DNA of 25,359 bases from an uncultured Erysipelotrichaceae bacterium. Its GTDB lineage: Bacteria > Bacillota_I > Bacilli_A > RF39 > UBA660. The position numbers and the translations under genes were made by a program. Under the pieces are notes generated by a model, which worked only from the letters and a program-made list of their open reading frames with translations, searched no databases and was not told where the DNA came from. Below are positions 1 to 8,800 of this stretch, piece by piece (position 1 is the stretch's first letter; each line of letters starts with the position of its first letter). The stretch covers positions 1 to 25,359 of the forward strand of contig CACZQI010000024.1 in NCBI GenBank assembly GCA_902783345.1, in the 5' to 3' direction.

Positions 1-387
1 GATCAAGAAGAAATTGCTAATGTTTATAACATTAGTATTGAAAATTTAATTGTTTATTTACCTATTTTAGCCAATTATCGTAATTTATGTGCTCATGAAG
101 ATATTTTATATGAACATAGAAATCAAAAACCAATTGGGGATACTAAGTATCATTTATCATTAAATATTCCAATGTTAGATGGGGAATATATTTATGGTAA
201 AGATGATGTTTTTGCTTTATTTATAATTTTAAAAGCTTTACTTAGAGATGATGAATTTAGACTTTTATTAAGTGAATTTAGTTATGAATTAGATATTTTA
301 GCAGGTAAACTTAAAACAATTAAAGTTAATAAAATTATGGATATTATGGGATTCCCTGTTAATTTTAAAGAAATTGTAGATTTATAG
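1..387 (+). CDS. Abi_2 (AbiD/AbiF-like) family protein, 3' part only
   Basis: The reading frame is open from base 1, so the gene starts upstream of the window; 128 codons remain before the TAG at 385-387. The fragment contains YRNLCAHED, an R-x4-H motif (fragment residues R27 and H32) followed by a conserved-looking run ending in EHR, which is the pattern of Abi_2 family proteins. These are HEPN-fold proteins, known from lactococcal AbiD/AbiF phage abortive-infection systems, where the R-x4-6-H motif is the presumed RNase active site. An internal ATG at 172 would give only 71 aa and would drop this motif, so it is not the start. The htrA-like gene follows after 9 nt and its SD overlaps this stop codon, so the two are probably co-transcribed. 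Whether this copy is active in defence cannot be told from a fragment. Confidence 0.75.
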   Translation, partial: DQEEIANVYNISIENLIVYLPILANYRNLCAHEDILYEHRNQKPIGDTKYHLSLNIPMLDGEYIYGKDDVFALFIILKALLRDDEFRLLLSEFSYELDILAGKLKTIKVNKIMDIMGFPVNFKEIVDL

Positions 388-396
388 GAGGAAAAT

Positions 397-1497
397 ATGA
401 ATAAAGGAAATAAAATAATAGTTTATACATTTTGTGTTATAATTTTACTTTTACTTGGCGCAGGAACTATGTATTATTTAGTAACTGAACAAGGATTATT
501 TAGTCAAACTGTCATTAATAAATTAGAAAAAGAAGTAACTGTTAATGAAAATGGAATTGCTGATGCTGTTGAAAAACTTTATGATTCTGTAGTTGTTGTA
601 GGGGTATATAAAAAAGATACTTTAGCCGCAACTGGAACAGGTTTTATTTATAAAACTGATGATAAAAAAGCTTATATTTTAACTAATAGCCATGTAGTAT
701 CAGGAGCAAGTAAAGTAACAGTTAGATTTACTAATGAAAGTACATATGAAGTTAAAATAGTTGGTTCTGATAAATATGCTGATATTGCGGTACTTTCAAT
801 TGATAAAGATAAAATAAGAACTGTAGCAGAGATTGGCTCATCTACTAAAGCAAGGTTAGGAGATACGGTATTTACTATAGGAGCTCCAGTGGATTCTGAT
901 AGTTATTCAGGAACTGTAACTAGAGGTATATTAAGTGGAAAAGATAGACTTATTGAAGTAAATGCAGCTAACTATGATTATGATGATTGGGTTATTAGAG
1001 TGCTTCAAACAGATGCTGCTATTAATTCTGGTAATTCAGGTGGACCAATTGCTAATTCTAATGGACAAGTTATTGGTATTACTAATATGAAATTATCTAC
1101 TACGGGAGTTGAAGGTATTGCCTTTGCTATTCCAATAGAAGATGCTGTTGAAATAGCCGAAGCCTTAATAAAAAATGGTAAAGTTGATAGACCTTTCTTA
1201 GGAGTTGGAACAGTAAGTGTTAGTACAGCAATTTATCAATATGGTTATAGTTTAGATAATGATATAAAAGAAGGCGCTATTATCGGACAAGTTCAAAAAG
1301 GAAGCCCAGCAGATAAAGCTGGACTTAGACAAGGCGATGTAATTATTAAGTTTAATGATTATAAAATTGTTAATTCAGCTTATTTAAAATATTATCTATA
1401 CCAATTTAAAATAGATGATACAATTAAAGTAACTTATAACCGTAATGGTAAAGAAGAAACTGTAAACGTCAAATTAGTTAAGCGAACTGAAAGTTAA
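397..1497 (+). CDS. htrA: HtrA/DegP-like serine protease (S1C) with PDZ domain
   Basis: A 366-aa membrane-anchored trypsin-fold protease of the HtrA type, which degrades or refolds damaged proteins outside the membrane. An uncleaved-looking N-terminal membrane segment spans about residues 7-29. The protease domain follows (about 55-260) with an intact triad: H99 in TNSHVV, D129 in YADIAVL and S214 in GNSGGP. A single PDZ domain occupies about 265-362, with a conserved-looking GSPADKAGL stretch. This length and order match Gram-positive HtrA proteins. The start is set by a strong SD (AGGAGG, 386-391) five bases before the ATG. The gene follows the Abi_2-like gene by 9 nt with no room for its own promoter, so it is probably read from upstream. 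No CtsR or CssR site is visible in the window. Confidence 0.93.
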   Translation: MNKGNKIIVYTFCVIILLLLGAGTMYYLVTEQGLFSQTVINKLEKEVTVNENGIADAVEKLYDSVVVVGVYKKDTLAATGTGFIYKTDDKKAYILTNSHVVSGASKVTVRFTNESTYEVKIVGSDKYADIAVLSIDKDKIRTVAEIGSSTKARLGDTVFTIGAPVDSDSYSGTVTRGILSGKDRLIEVNAANYDYDDWVIRVLQTDAAINSGNSGGPIANSNGQVIGITNMKLSTTGVEGIAFAIPIEDAVEIAEALIKNGKVDRPFLGVGTVSVSTAIYQYGYSLDNDIKEGAIIGQVQKGSPADKAGLRQGDVIIKFNDYKIVNSAYLKYYLYQFKIDDTIKVTYNRNGKEETVNVKLVKRTES

Positions 1498-1520
1498 ACT
1501 ACTTTACATAAATTTGATAC

Positions 1521-1548
1521 TTGCGGGGGAGTAATTAAATGATATAAT
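1521..1548 (+). promoter_or_regulatory. Candidate extended -10 promoter of the decayed gene at 1574
   Basis: TATAAT at 1543-1548 is preceded by TGA, giving an extended -10. A weak -35 (TTGCGG, 1521-1526) lies 16 nt upstream. Transcription would start near 1555, and GGTGAT (1561-1566) would then serve as SD for the ATG at 1574. The -10 overlaps the first arm of the hairpin at 1546-1567, so the two readings compete. Confidence 0.5.
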
Positions 1549-1571
1549 CACCTTAAAGTAGGTGATTTTTT
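1546..1571 (+). terminator. Rho-independent terminator after the htrA-like gene
   Basis: AATCACC (1546-1552) pairs with GGTGATT (1561-1567) around an 8-nt loop, followed by a T run to 1571. It lies 48 nt after the htrA-like stop. The 3' arm, GGTGAT, is also spaced correctly to be the SD of the ATG at 1574, so the element may be dual purpose. Confidence 0.7.
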
Positions 1572-1573
1572 AT

Positions 1574-2012
1574 ATGAAAAAGAAAATAATAGTGTTAGTT
1601 GGTTTAATAGTATTTATGTTTTAAAATGGCATATTCAAATCAAAATATCATATTAAATATTACTAACATACCAGTGGATACGAATAAGCATAATTTAAAG
1701 TTTAATATTACTAATATTGGCACTTCTTTCGATAATACTCCTTATAACGTTAATAATTCTTATGGCAATATAATTGATTTAGCTAGTTATACTATTTATA
1801 TATTTGGTAGGAATTATAATCTGGGTGAAGCTTATAATGCTAGTGTTAAAATATATGATTTGAAATTATATAATGCTACCGAATTAATAAGACATTTTAT
1901 ACCTGCTAAAAGAAATAATGATAATGAGTTAGGATTATATGAAACGGTTCAAAATATTTTTTATACTAATAATAGTGGAAGGGGTGCATTTATAGCTGGC
2001 CCTGAAATATAA
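1574..2012 (+). pseudogene. Decayed secreted protein: signal peptide plus LamG/ConA-like C-terminal remnant
   Basis: An ATG at 1574, preceded by GGTGAT at 7-nt spacing, begins a 16-residue peptide with a Lys-rich start and a hydrophobic run that looks like the front of a signal peptide; it ends at a TAA at 1622-1624. A second open frame (1626-2012, 128 codons, offset +1) begins two bases after the stop. Its end, with motifs RHFIPAKR, GLYETV, FYTNNSG and FIAGPE, matches the C-terminus typical of LamG/concanavalin-like domains in surface and phage-associated proteins, where it reads roughly 'GLYDTV...FYTN.GTG.F.AGP'. The usual N-terminal half of such a domain is missing. I read this as a secreted protein that lost most of its interior and its frame. 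The second frame has no SD of its own. It sits between two housekeeping units, right before the pheS promoter. Confidence 0.65.
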
Positions 2013-2029
2013 AATAGACAAATTATTAA

Positions 2030-2058
2030 TTGACTTAGTATATATTTAATGCTAAAAT
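2030..2058 (+). promoter_or_regulatory. Sigma-A promoter of the pheST T-box transcript
   Basis: TTGACT (2030-2035) and TAAAAT (2053-2058) are separated by exactly 17 nt. The -10 is preceded by TGC, an extended -10. It lies directly upstream of the T-box leader and 17 nt after the decayed gene ends. Confidence 0.8.
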
Positions 2059-2066
2059 TTAACTTG

Positions 2067-2270
2067 TAATGCAAGGAAAATAACCAAGTAGTTATCTAAA
2101 AATTTACAGAGATTAAATACATTAGCTGAGAGTATTTATAATTAAATTTAGATAATGAATTTCACTATTGGAGCATTAAACGTATTTCTGCGTTAAAGAA
2201 TAAAGTGCATGAAAATCATGAATTAAGGTGGTACCGTGCTTATAAGCACCCTTATGTTTATGATTTTTTT
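2067..2270 (+). promoter_or_regulatory. T-box riboswitch, phenylalanine specifier (TTC)
   Basis: This leader RNA senses uncharged tRNA-Phe and controls readthrough into pheST. Stem I can be drawn from the sequence: TAATGC (2067-2072) pairs with GCATTA (2173-2178), CCAA (2084-2087) with TTGG (2168-2171), and TTATCTAAA (2092-2100) with TTTAGATAA (2147-2155). The internal loop carries AGTA (2087-2090) opposite GAA (2157-2159), the loop-E pair expected around a specifier loop. The specifier codon is TTC (2161-2163), followed by A. The T-box itself, AAGGTGGTACCGTG, is at 2225-2238; its TGGT bulge is complementary to a tRNA 3' end of ACCA, which fits tRNA-Phe discriminator base A. The downstream terminator competes with the T-box antiterminator. 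Confidence 0.93.
2213..2270 (+). terminator. Regulated terminator of the Phe T-box leader
   Basis: AATCAT (2214-2219) pairs with ATGATT (2260-2265) at the base, with further pairing of TTAAGG (2223-2228) and CCTTAT upstream of the loop and an inner GTGC/GCAC hairpin. A T7 run ends at 2270. The 5' arm contains the T-box sequence, so tRNA binding to the bulge would prevent this hairpin from forming. Confidence 0.8.
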
Positions 2271-2290
2271 ATATGAAAGAAGGAATAAAA

Positions 2291-3301
2291 ATGCAAGAAA
2301 AATTAAAAGATTTAGTATTAAGAGCAACTAATGATGCAAATACTATCAAAACAGAAGCTGACTATTTAAATATTAAATCAAAATATTTAGGTAAAAAGAG
2401 TGAACTTGCCGAATATATGGCACAAATAAAAGATATGACTGTTGAAGATAAGAAAATATTTGGGCCTTTATTTAACAAGATTAAAAATGAATTTGAAGGA
2501 TTATTTTTAAAAAAATTAGAAGAAGCTGAAAATGCCAATGAAGTTTTAAAATTTGACCCCACGCTTCCAGTAAATAATAATCATGGTTCACTTCATCCAG
2601 TAACTATTGTAGGTAGAGAAGTAACTAATATTTTAAAAGCTATGGGCTTTATGATTATGACTGGTCCTGAGATGGATAGTGAATATTATAATTTTGAAGC
2701 TTTAAATATACCTAAAACGCATCCAGCAAGAGATATGCAAGATACTTATTGGTTAGATAATGGTATGCTTTTACGTACTCAAACAAGTAGTGTTCAAAAT
2801 AGAGCGATGCGTAAGTATGGAGCTCCACTTAAAGTATGTGTACCTGGTAGATGCTTTCGTAATGAAGATTTAGATGCATCTCATGAAAATACCTTTTTCC
2901 AATTAGAAGGTATGGTAATTGATAAAGATATTTCTATTAGCAATTTAATATATACAATGGAAGGTATGCTTAAAGAAGTTTTTAAAAAGGATATTAAAGT
3001 GCGTTTACGTCCAGGATTTTTCCCATTTACTGAGCCAGGATTTGAACTTGATATTTCATGCATGCTTTGTGGTGGAGTAGGATGCCCTACATGTAAAGGT
3101 TCAGGTTGGATTGAATTATGTCCATGTGGGATGATTCATCCAAGTGTTTTAGAAGAAGGCGGTATTGATAGTACTAAGTATTCAGGTTTTGCATTTGGAC
3201 TTGGGTTAACTCGTCTTGCTATGATGAAATATAAAATAAATGATATTAGAGTTTTAAATAGTGGAGACTTAAGATATCTAGAAGATTTTAATGTTAGGTA
3301 G
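2291..3301 (+). CDS. pheS: Phenylalanine--tRNA ligase alpha subunit
   Basis: The catalytic alpha subunit of the (alpha-beta)2 synthetase that charges tRNA-Phe. The N-terminal coiled coil covers about residues 1-85. The class II core follows: HPARDMQDTYW (144-154, motif 1 region), FRNEDLDASHENTFFQLEG (motif 2, about 189-207) and FAFGLGLTRLAM (motif 3, about 300-311). A CxxC-x4-CxxC cluster (C257, C260, C265, C268) sits in the usual place before motif 3. I place the start at 2291 (336 aa), not at the in-frame ATG at 2273, because AGAAGGA (2277-2283) is ideally spaced for 2291 and a PheS N-terminus normally begins close to this point. pheT follows after 8 nt, with the SD AGGTGA just after the TAG. 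Expression should depend on the Phe T-box upstream. Confidence 0.96.
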   Translation: MQEKLKDLVLRATNDANTIKTEADYLNIKSKYLGKKSELAEYMAQIKDMTVEDKKIFGPLFNKIKNEFEGLFLKKLEEAENANEVLKFDPTLPVNNNHGSLHPVTIVGREVTNILKAMGFMIMTGPEMDSEYYNFEALNIPKTHPARDMQDTYWLDNGMLLRTQTSSVQNRAMRKYGAPLKVCVPGRCFRNEDLDASHENTFFQLEGMVIDKDISISNLIYTMEGMLKEVFKKDIKVRLRPGFFPFTEPGFELDISCMLCGGVGCPTCKGSGWIELCPCGMIHPSVLEEGGIDSTKYSGFAFGLGLTRLAMMKYKINDIRVLNSGDLRYLEDFNVR

Positions 3302-3309
3302 GTGATAAA

Positions 3310-5643
3310 ATGTTAATATCATGTAATATTTTAAAGAAACATATTAAAAATAGTGAACAAATAGATTTTATAAGTATTTGGGATAAATTTACAATAAGAA
3401 CAGCTGAAGTAGAAGGAGTTTATCTTAAAGGTAATCAGTTTGATAATGTCGTAACAGCTAAAATTTTAGAAGTTCAAAATCATCCCGATTCTAAAAAGTT
3501 GCATATTTTAAAAGTTGATACTGGTAGTGAACGCTTACAAATAGTATGTGGTGCTCCAAATGTTAAAGAAGGAATGATTGGAGCTTGCATTAAAGTTGGT
3601 GGTCATATTGATGGTATTGAAATTGGTGTAAGACCTCTTGCTGGTGTAGCATCTCATGGTATGATGTGTAGTGGTAAAGAACTTGGCATTAGTGATGATC
3701 ATACAGGTATTATTGAATTACCTGCGGATACTCCAATTGGTGTAGACATTAAAGAACTTTATCCAATTGAAGATGTTATTGTTGAAATTGATAATAAATC
3801 ACTTACTCATAGACCTGATTTATGGGGACATTACGGTATTGCAAGGGAAATTGCGGCTATAACAGGACATGAACTATTACCGCTTGAATTAAATACAGAA
3901 GAGCCTAACGAAAAGAAATTAAAAGTTAAAATTAATAATCCTGAAAGTTGTTATCGTTATATTGGAACAAAATTAGATAACATTACTAATGATGTAAGTC
4001 CAATGTGGATGCAAATATTCTTATATTATGCAGGAATGCGTAGTATTAATTTACTTGTTGACTTAACAAACTATGTTATGCTTGAACTTGGGCAACCAAT
4101 GCATGCATTTGATTCTAGAATAGTTAAAGATATTGAAGTAGGTTTTGCTAAAGAAGGCGATACTTATACAACCTTAGATGGAACAGAAAGACATTTAACT
4201 AAAGAAGATTTAATGATTAAAAATGGTGGTAAATACTTTGCTATTGCTGGTGTTATGGGAGGATTAGATTCTGAAATAGTATCTGATACTAATTCAATTG
4301 TATTAGAATCGGCTACATTTGAAGCATCTACAATTAGAAAAACCGCAATAAGACTAGGTCTTCGTACTGAAGCTAGTAGTAGATATGAAAAAAGTTTAGA
4401 CCCTAATTTAGCTATAATTGCTACTAATAGATATATTAAATTATTAAAAGATGAAAATCCAAATTTAGAATTTGGGTCTAGTATTACAGATGTTTATCCA
4501 ACAGTTCAAAAAGAAAACACTATTGAACTTAATAAAGACTATTTATATAAATATTTAGGCTTTGAAATGGATGATAAGGAAGTAACTGGAATCTTAACAT
4601 CTTTAGGTTTTAAAGTAAAATGTTTGGCTAAAAAATTTAACATTACAGTGCCAACTTATCGTTCAACTAAAGATGTATCAATAGCCGCTGATATTATTGA
4701 AGAAATATCTCGTATGTATGGTTATGAAAACTTTAATCATGTACCACTTAAAATGGATATGACTTTTGGTAATGAAGAAATAGTTTATGATACTGAATAT
4801 GAAGTTAAAGATTATTTAGCAAACAAATTTAATTTACATGAAGTAAATACTTATTTATGGAATAAATCTTCATTCTTAAAGAAAATAAATGTGGATGTTG
4901 ATAATGTTAAATTATTAGGTAAAACAGAAGATAATATTTTAAGAAAAGATTTAAATTTAAGTATGTTAGAAGCAGCAGCAGTTAATATTAATAATTATAA
5001 TGAATTTGGCCTTTTTGAAATAGGCACTATTATTAATGAAGAAGCTAAAAGACATTTAAGTATTATGTTAGTTAAAAATGCTGATAACTTAAAAGCAGGA
5101 TATTATCAAATTAAAGATTTTGTATATAGTTTATTTAAATCACTTAAGAATACAGAAGTAAAATATGTTTTGTTAAATGAAAAAGAAGATTATTATAATA
5201 ATGATTTAACTTTAGGTATTTTAGCAAATGAAGAATTAATTGGATATATTACCGTATTTAATAGAAAAGTAAGTACTCAAATAAGTAAAAAGAAAGTATT
5301 TATTTGTGCTGATATTGATTTTGATAAATACTCTAGTTTAGAAAGTAAGTCTTATGAATTTAAAGAGGTAAGTAAATATCCTCAAACTACTTTAGATTAT
5401 ACAATTATTACAGAAAGAGGGACTTTCTATAAAGATTTAGAAGAAGTTTTAAACGGATTTGAAAGTCCAATTATCAATAAAAGAGAACTTATTGATATTT
5501 ACTTAGATGGTGATACTAAAAAAGTAACTATAAGATATACTGTTGGTTCTTTAGAAAGAACTTTAACTAGTGAAGAATTAAAAGACTTTAAAGACAAGTT
5601 TATTGAATATTTAAAGAAAAATAATTTAAGTATTTTTGAATAG
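3310..5643 (+). CDS. pheT: Phenylalanine--tRNA ligase beta subunit
   Basis: A 777-aa beta subunit, close to the family length of about 800. Domains in order: an EMAP/tRNA-binding domain at about 44-155 (NHPDSKKLHILKVDTG, then SHGMMCSGKELG), the B3/B4 editing domain at about 205-385 (NLLVDLTNYVMLELGQPMHAFD and RTEASSRYEKSLDP), a B5 domain at about 400-475 ending in a VPTYRSTKDVSIAADIIEEI-type stretch, the inactive synthetase-like core, and the anticodon-binding FDX-ACB domain at about 683-777 (EVSKYPQTTLDYTII). B3/B4 hydrolyses mischarged Tyr-tRNA-Phe. The gene is translationally close to pheS (8-nt gap) and shares its T-box control. A terminator follows at 5687. Confidence 0.97.
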   Translation: MLISCNILKKHIKNSEQIDFISIWDKFTIRTAEVEGVYLKGNQFDNVVTAKILEVQNHPDSKKLHILKVDTGSERLQIVCGAPNVKEGMIGACIKVGGHIDGIEIGVRPLAGVASHGMMCSGKELGISDDHTGIIELPADTPIGVDIKELYPIEDVIVEIDNKSLTHRPDLWGHYGIAREIAAITGHELLPLELNTEEPNEKKLKVKINNPESCYRYIGTKLDNITNDVSPMWMQIFLYYAGMRSINLLVDLTNYVMLELGQPMHAFDSRIVKDIEVGFAKEGDTYTTLDGTERHLTKEDLMIKNGGKYFAIAGVMGGLDSEIVSDTNSIVLESATFEASTIRKTAIRLGLRTEASSRYEKSLDPNLAIIATNRYIKLLKDENPNLEFGSSITDVYPTVQKENTIELNKDYLYKYLGFEMDDKEVTGILTSLGFKVKCLAKKFNITVPTYRSTKDVSIAADIIEEISRMYGYENFNHVPLKMDMTFGNEEIVYDTEYEVKDYLANKFNLHEVNTYLWNKSSFLKKINVDVDNVKLLGKTEDNILRKDLNLSMLEAAAVNINNYNEFGLFEIGTIINEEAKRHLSIMLVKNADNLKAGYYQIKDFVYSLFKSLKNTEVKYVLLNEKEDYYNNDLTLGILANEELIGYITVFNRKVSTQISKKKVFICADIDFDKYSSLESKSYEFKEVSKYPQTTLDYTIITERGTFYKDLEEVLNGFESPIINKRELIDIYLDGDTKKVTIRYTVGSLERTLTSEELKDFKDKFIEYLKKNNLSIFE

Positions 5644-5686
5644 ATTTATAAATATTTAAAAAATTCAAACATCATAAATTAATATT

Positions 5687-5711
5687 AAAAGACACATTAT
5701 TTGTGCCTTTT
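5687..5711. terminator. Bidirectional terminator between pheT and addA
   Basis: AAAAGACACA (5687-5696) pairs with TGTGCCTTTT (5702-5711) with one A-C mismatch and a 5-nt loop, and T runs are available on both strands. The two operons converge here, and the hairpin touches the addA stop codon (5711-5713). Confidence 0.8.
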
Positions 5712-8700
5712 TAATTTAGATCTATTATTTGTTTATCTAAAAGTGAATATAAATATATATTTACTTTCTTTTTAGTTTTAAATTCTATGTAATCTTTATA
5801 CCCATTTAATTGATTAATATAAGCTTTATCAGTAGTGTTTTTAAGTTTATAATCAATTATATCAATGAAACTTTCATATTCTAACATTAAATCAATAATG
5901 CCATGTTTAATGCAATTATCTCTATCATCAATAAATTCATATTCTTTATATACATTTGCTTTATTAATATTAGATAATATACTACTATTTAATAATCCAT
6001 TAATTATTTCTAATTCTAAATCATTATAAATTGATAAATCAGGATTTATAAAAACTAAATTTTCTAAAATGTAATGCATTTTAGTTCCTAAATTAAGATT
6101 ATTAATTTCTTCCATATTATATAGAGTATTATTAGTTTTAGAATAATAATTTTCGTTAATAAGAGTATAATTGTTATCTATCTCATTAACTACAATTGGA
6201 TCAGCATTTTTTATATTATTTAAAGCATTATTTTTAGTAAATTTATAGTTAAGATTAATAGTTGGAATAGAAATATTCTTAATATACTTTTGAATATACT
6301 TATGACACGAATTTAAAATATCAGCAAATGATGAATACTTACTTCTAGTAATATAATCTACTATTTCTTGACTATCATATATATCAATGACATCATCTTT
6401 TAAAGAGGTAACAATAATCATTTTTTCTTTTGCTCTTGTAAGTGCAACATAAAATAAACGAATTTTCTCGGATATTTCCTCAAGATAATAAGTATTCTTA
6501 TTTAAAGAACTAATAAAAGTAGTAATAAATCCATCATTATAACTTGGTAAAATTAAGCCATAATTATTATTAAAATTAATTCTAGAATTTAAATCCATCA
6601 TATTAAATCCTTTATTTAACCCAGAATAATAGCAAATCTTATATTCTAGTCCTTTAGATTTATGAATATTAGTTATAGTAACCGAATCATTATCACTTAT
6701 AATAGCTGGTATTTTAATACTTTCATTATCATTTATTAAGGTATTTAAATAATCATTTAATTCATAAATCGTGCATGCTACTTTATCTAATTCACTAAAT
6801 TTTATAATTAAATTATTTAAAATAGCTGTACGCTCTAAAGTATTGCCAATGGTTATCATTTTGTCATAAAAATTAAATTTATTAATAATTAAATAAATAA
6901 TATTTTTATTACTTAAAATATCTATTTTGTTAGATATTTCTTTACATATATTATAAATGGTAGTTGTTTTTATACTTTTATTAGTAATAATGTCATATAT
7001 TTCTTGATCAGTTAATCTAAATAAATAACTACGTGCGATAGAAGCAAAATAAAGGTTATTATTATCCGCAATATTATTTTTAATATTTAAAATAAGCGCG
7101 ATAATATTATTAATAAGTAAAACTTCATTAGTTAATAAAATATCATTATCTTTGTAGATATTTAAAGGAATGTTAAGAAAGTCAAATACTTTTTTATAAG
7201 TATCAAAAGTAGTAGTTCTATCCATTAAAATACAAAAATCTTGGTAAGTACATGGCCTTAATTTTTTATCAAATACTAAGTATTTATCATTTATTTTCTT
7301 TTTAATATCATTAGCAATTATAAAGGCTTCTATTTCATCAGATGTATAAGTATTATCATCTTTTTGGTAGTTTAAAATTTCTAGATTATTATCATAATTA
7401 TTATTTCCTTCGTTTGAAAAAGATTGGTTACCATGAATTAACATATGTTCTTTAGCATAATCAGCATTACCTATTTTTATATCCATAATATGAGAAAAAA
7501 TGTCATTAATACTTGATAGTACTTCTTTTCTAGAACGAAAATTTTCATTTAAATCAATTTTATAACCATTAATATTATTTTTATATTTATCATATTTTAT
7601 TTTAAATATATTAGGATTAGCATTACGAAAACGATAAATAGATTGTTTAATATCACCAACCATATAAACATTATTATTTTCAATTAAACTTATGAATTCT
7701 TCTTGTATATCACTAGTATCTTGATATTCATCAATCATAATTTCTTGATAATGATATTTTAAATAATTTTTAACATCATCATATTCTTTAATTAGTTTAA
7801 TAGCAAGTTTACTAATATCATTAAATTCATAAGCATTATGATAGGTTTTATATTCATTTATTTTATTATTTAATTTAGAAATAATATCAATAATTATTGT
7901 AGCATATTTTTTATTCTCAATAGCGTTTTCAATTAAAACATCTTTAGCATATACGCACTCTTTTTTTAATTCATCTTTAATTTTAGTTATTTTTTCTTTA
8001 TAGAATTTAGCTTTATCACTTGCATTCATTAATCTTGGCATATTAATATTATTTAAAGCAAATCTAATTTCATCATAACTTTGAGCATTTAATAAAGGCT
8101 TTAGAGAAGTATCAATTTTTTGATAATAATTATTATCAACTTCGTATGATAAATTTAATAATAAGGCTTTAATTGTGCTAGTTTTATCTAGAAGCAAATT
8201 TTCATATTCTTTAAATAAAGCATTAATATTGTTAATATCATAATAGTTATTAACATAATTTTTTAAATATTCTTCTTTATTCGTAATTAAATCAATTTTT
8301 TTTTCAATTTTAAGTAAAGCGTTTTTTATGTTTTGATCGTTTTTATTACCAAAATTTAAGATAAATTCTTCAAATATAGGATTTTTTTCATCATAATAAG
8401 CATTAAAAATATCATTTAGATAGTCTTTTTTCTTTTTATTAATAATTGATGAGTCAATTATTTTAATATCATTACTTAAATTAAGATAGTAGTGATATTT
8501 TTTAACAAGTGATAGAGTAAAAGCATCGAAAGTAGTAATATCAGCACTGTCTACTAGTTTAGCTTCATTTATTAATTCAGAATAATTCAAGATTTTATCT
8601 TTAATACGAGTTTTCATTTCTTTAGCTGCATTATCGGTAAAGGTTAGAAGTAAGAGTTCATTAATATGCACACCATTTAATAATTTGTTAATAACTCTTT

Positions 8701-8800
8701 CCGTTAATACAGCAGTTTTCCCAGAGCCAGCACCGGCTGAAACAATTACGTTAGTATTTTCAATATAAATGGCTTCTTTTTGTTTTTCAGTATAATTCAT
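5711..8800 (-). CDS. addA: ATP-dependent helicase/nuclease subunit A
   Basis: The helicase-nuclease subunit of AddAB, which resects double-strand breaks for RecA loading. UvrD/SF1 motifs are intact: SAGAGSGKT (Walker A, 21-29), TFTDNAAKEMK (about 53-63), DEYQDTS (motif II, 357-363), VGDIKQSIYRFRNA (motif III, about 381-394), TNIHKSKGLEY and LFYVALTRAKEKM (motifs V and VI). The C-terminal RecB-type nuclease has D970 in GIID, D983 and K985 in DYK, and Q997 in NQLNGY. At 1029 aa it is about 200 residues shorter than Bacillus AddA, with the shortening outside these motifs. The start follows an SD (GAGGGGG) inside the end of addB, and the two genes overlap by 14 nt, so translation is likely coupled. 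Confidence 0.96.
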   Translation of the reverse strand: MNYTEKQKEAIYIENTNVIVSAGAGSGKTAVLTERVINKLLNGVHINELLLLTFTDNAAKEMKTRIKDKILNYSELINEAKLVDSADITTFDAFTLSLVKKYHYYLNLSNDIKIIDSSIINKKKKDYLNDIFNAYYDEKNPIFEEFILNFGNKNDQNIKNALLKIEKKIDLITNKEEYLKNYVNNYYDINNINALFKEYENLLLDKTSTIKALLLNLSYEVDNNYYQKIDTSLKPLLNAQSYDEIRFALNNINMPRLMNASDKAKFYKEKITKIKDELKKECVYAKDVLIENAIENKKYATIIIDIISKLNNKINEYKTYHNAYEFNDISKLAIKLIKEYDDVKNYLKYHYQEIMIDEYQDTSDIQEEFISLIENNNVYMVGDIKQSIYRFRNANPNIFKIKYDKYKNNINGYKIDLNENFRSRKEVLSSINDIFSHIMDIKIGNADYAKEHMLIHGNQSFSNEGNNNYDNNLEILNYQKDDNTYTSDEIEAFIIANDIKKKINDKYLVFDKKLRPCTYQDFCILMDRTTTFDTYKKVFDFLNIPLNIYKDNDILLTNEVLLINNIIALILNIKNNIADNNNLYFASIARSYLFRLTDQEIYDIITNKSIKTTTIYNICKEISNKIDILSNKNIIYLIINKFNFYDKMITIGNTLERTAILNNLIIKFSELDKVACTIYELNDYLNTLINDNESIKIPAIISDNDSVTITNIHKSKGLEYKICYYSGLNKGFNMMDLNSRINFNNNYGLILPSYNDGFITTFISSLNKNTYYLEEISEKIRLFYVALTRAKEKMIIVTSLKDDVIDIYDSQEIVDYITRSKYSSFADILNSCHKYIQKYIKNISIPTINLNYKFTKNNALNNIKNADPIVVNEIDNNYTLINENYYSKTNNTLYNMEEINNLNLGTKMHYILENLVFINPDLSIYNDLELEIINGLLNSSILSNINKANVYKEYEFIDDRDNCIKHGIIDLMLEYESFIDIIDYKLKNTTDKAYINQLNGYKDYIEFKTKKKVNIYLYSLLDKQIIDLN

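Noticed and set aside
2273..2290. Upstream in-frame ATG extending pheS by 6 residues
   Set aside because: It sits at the end of the terminator T run with no SD, while the next ATG (2291) has an ideally spaced AGAAGGA.
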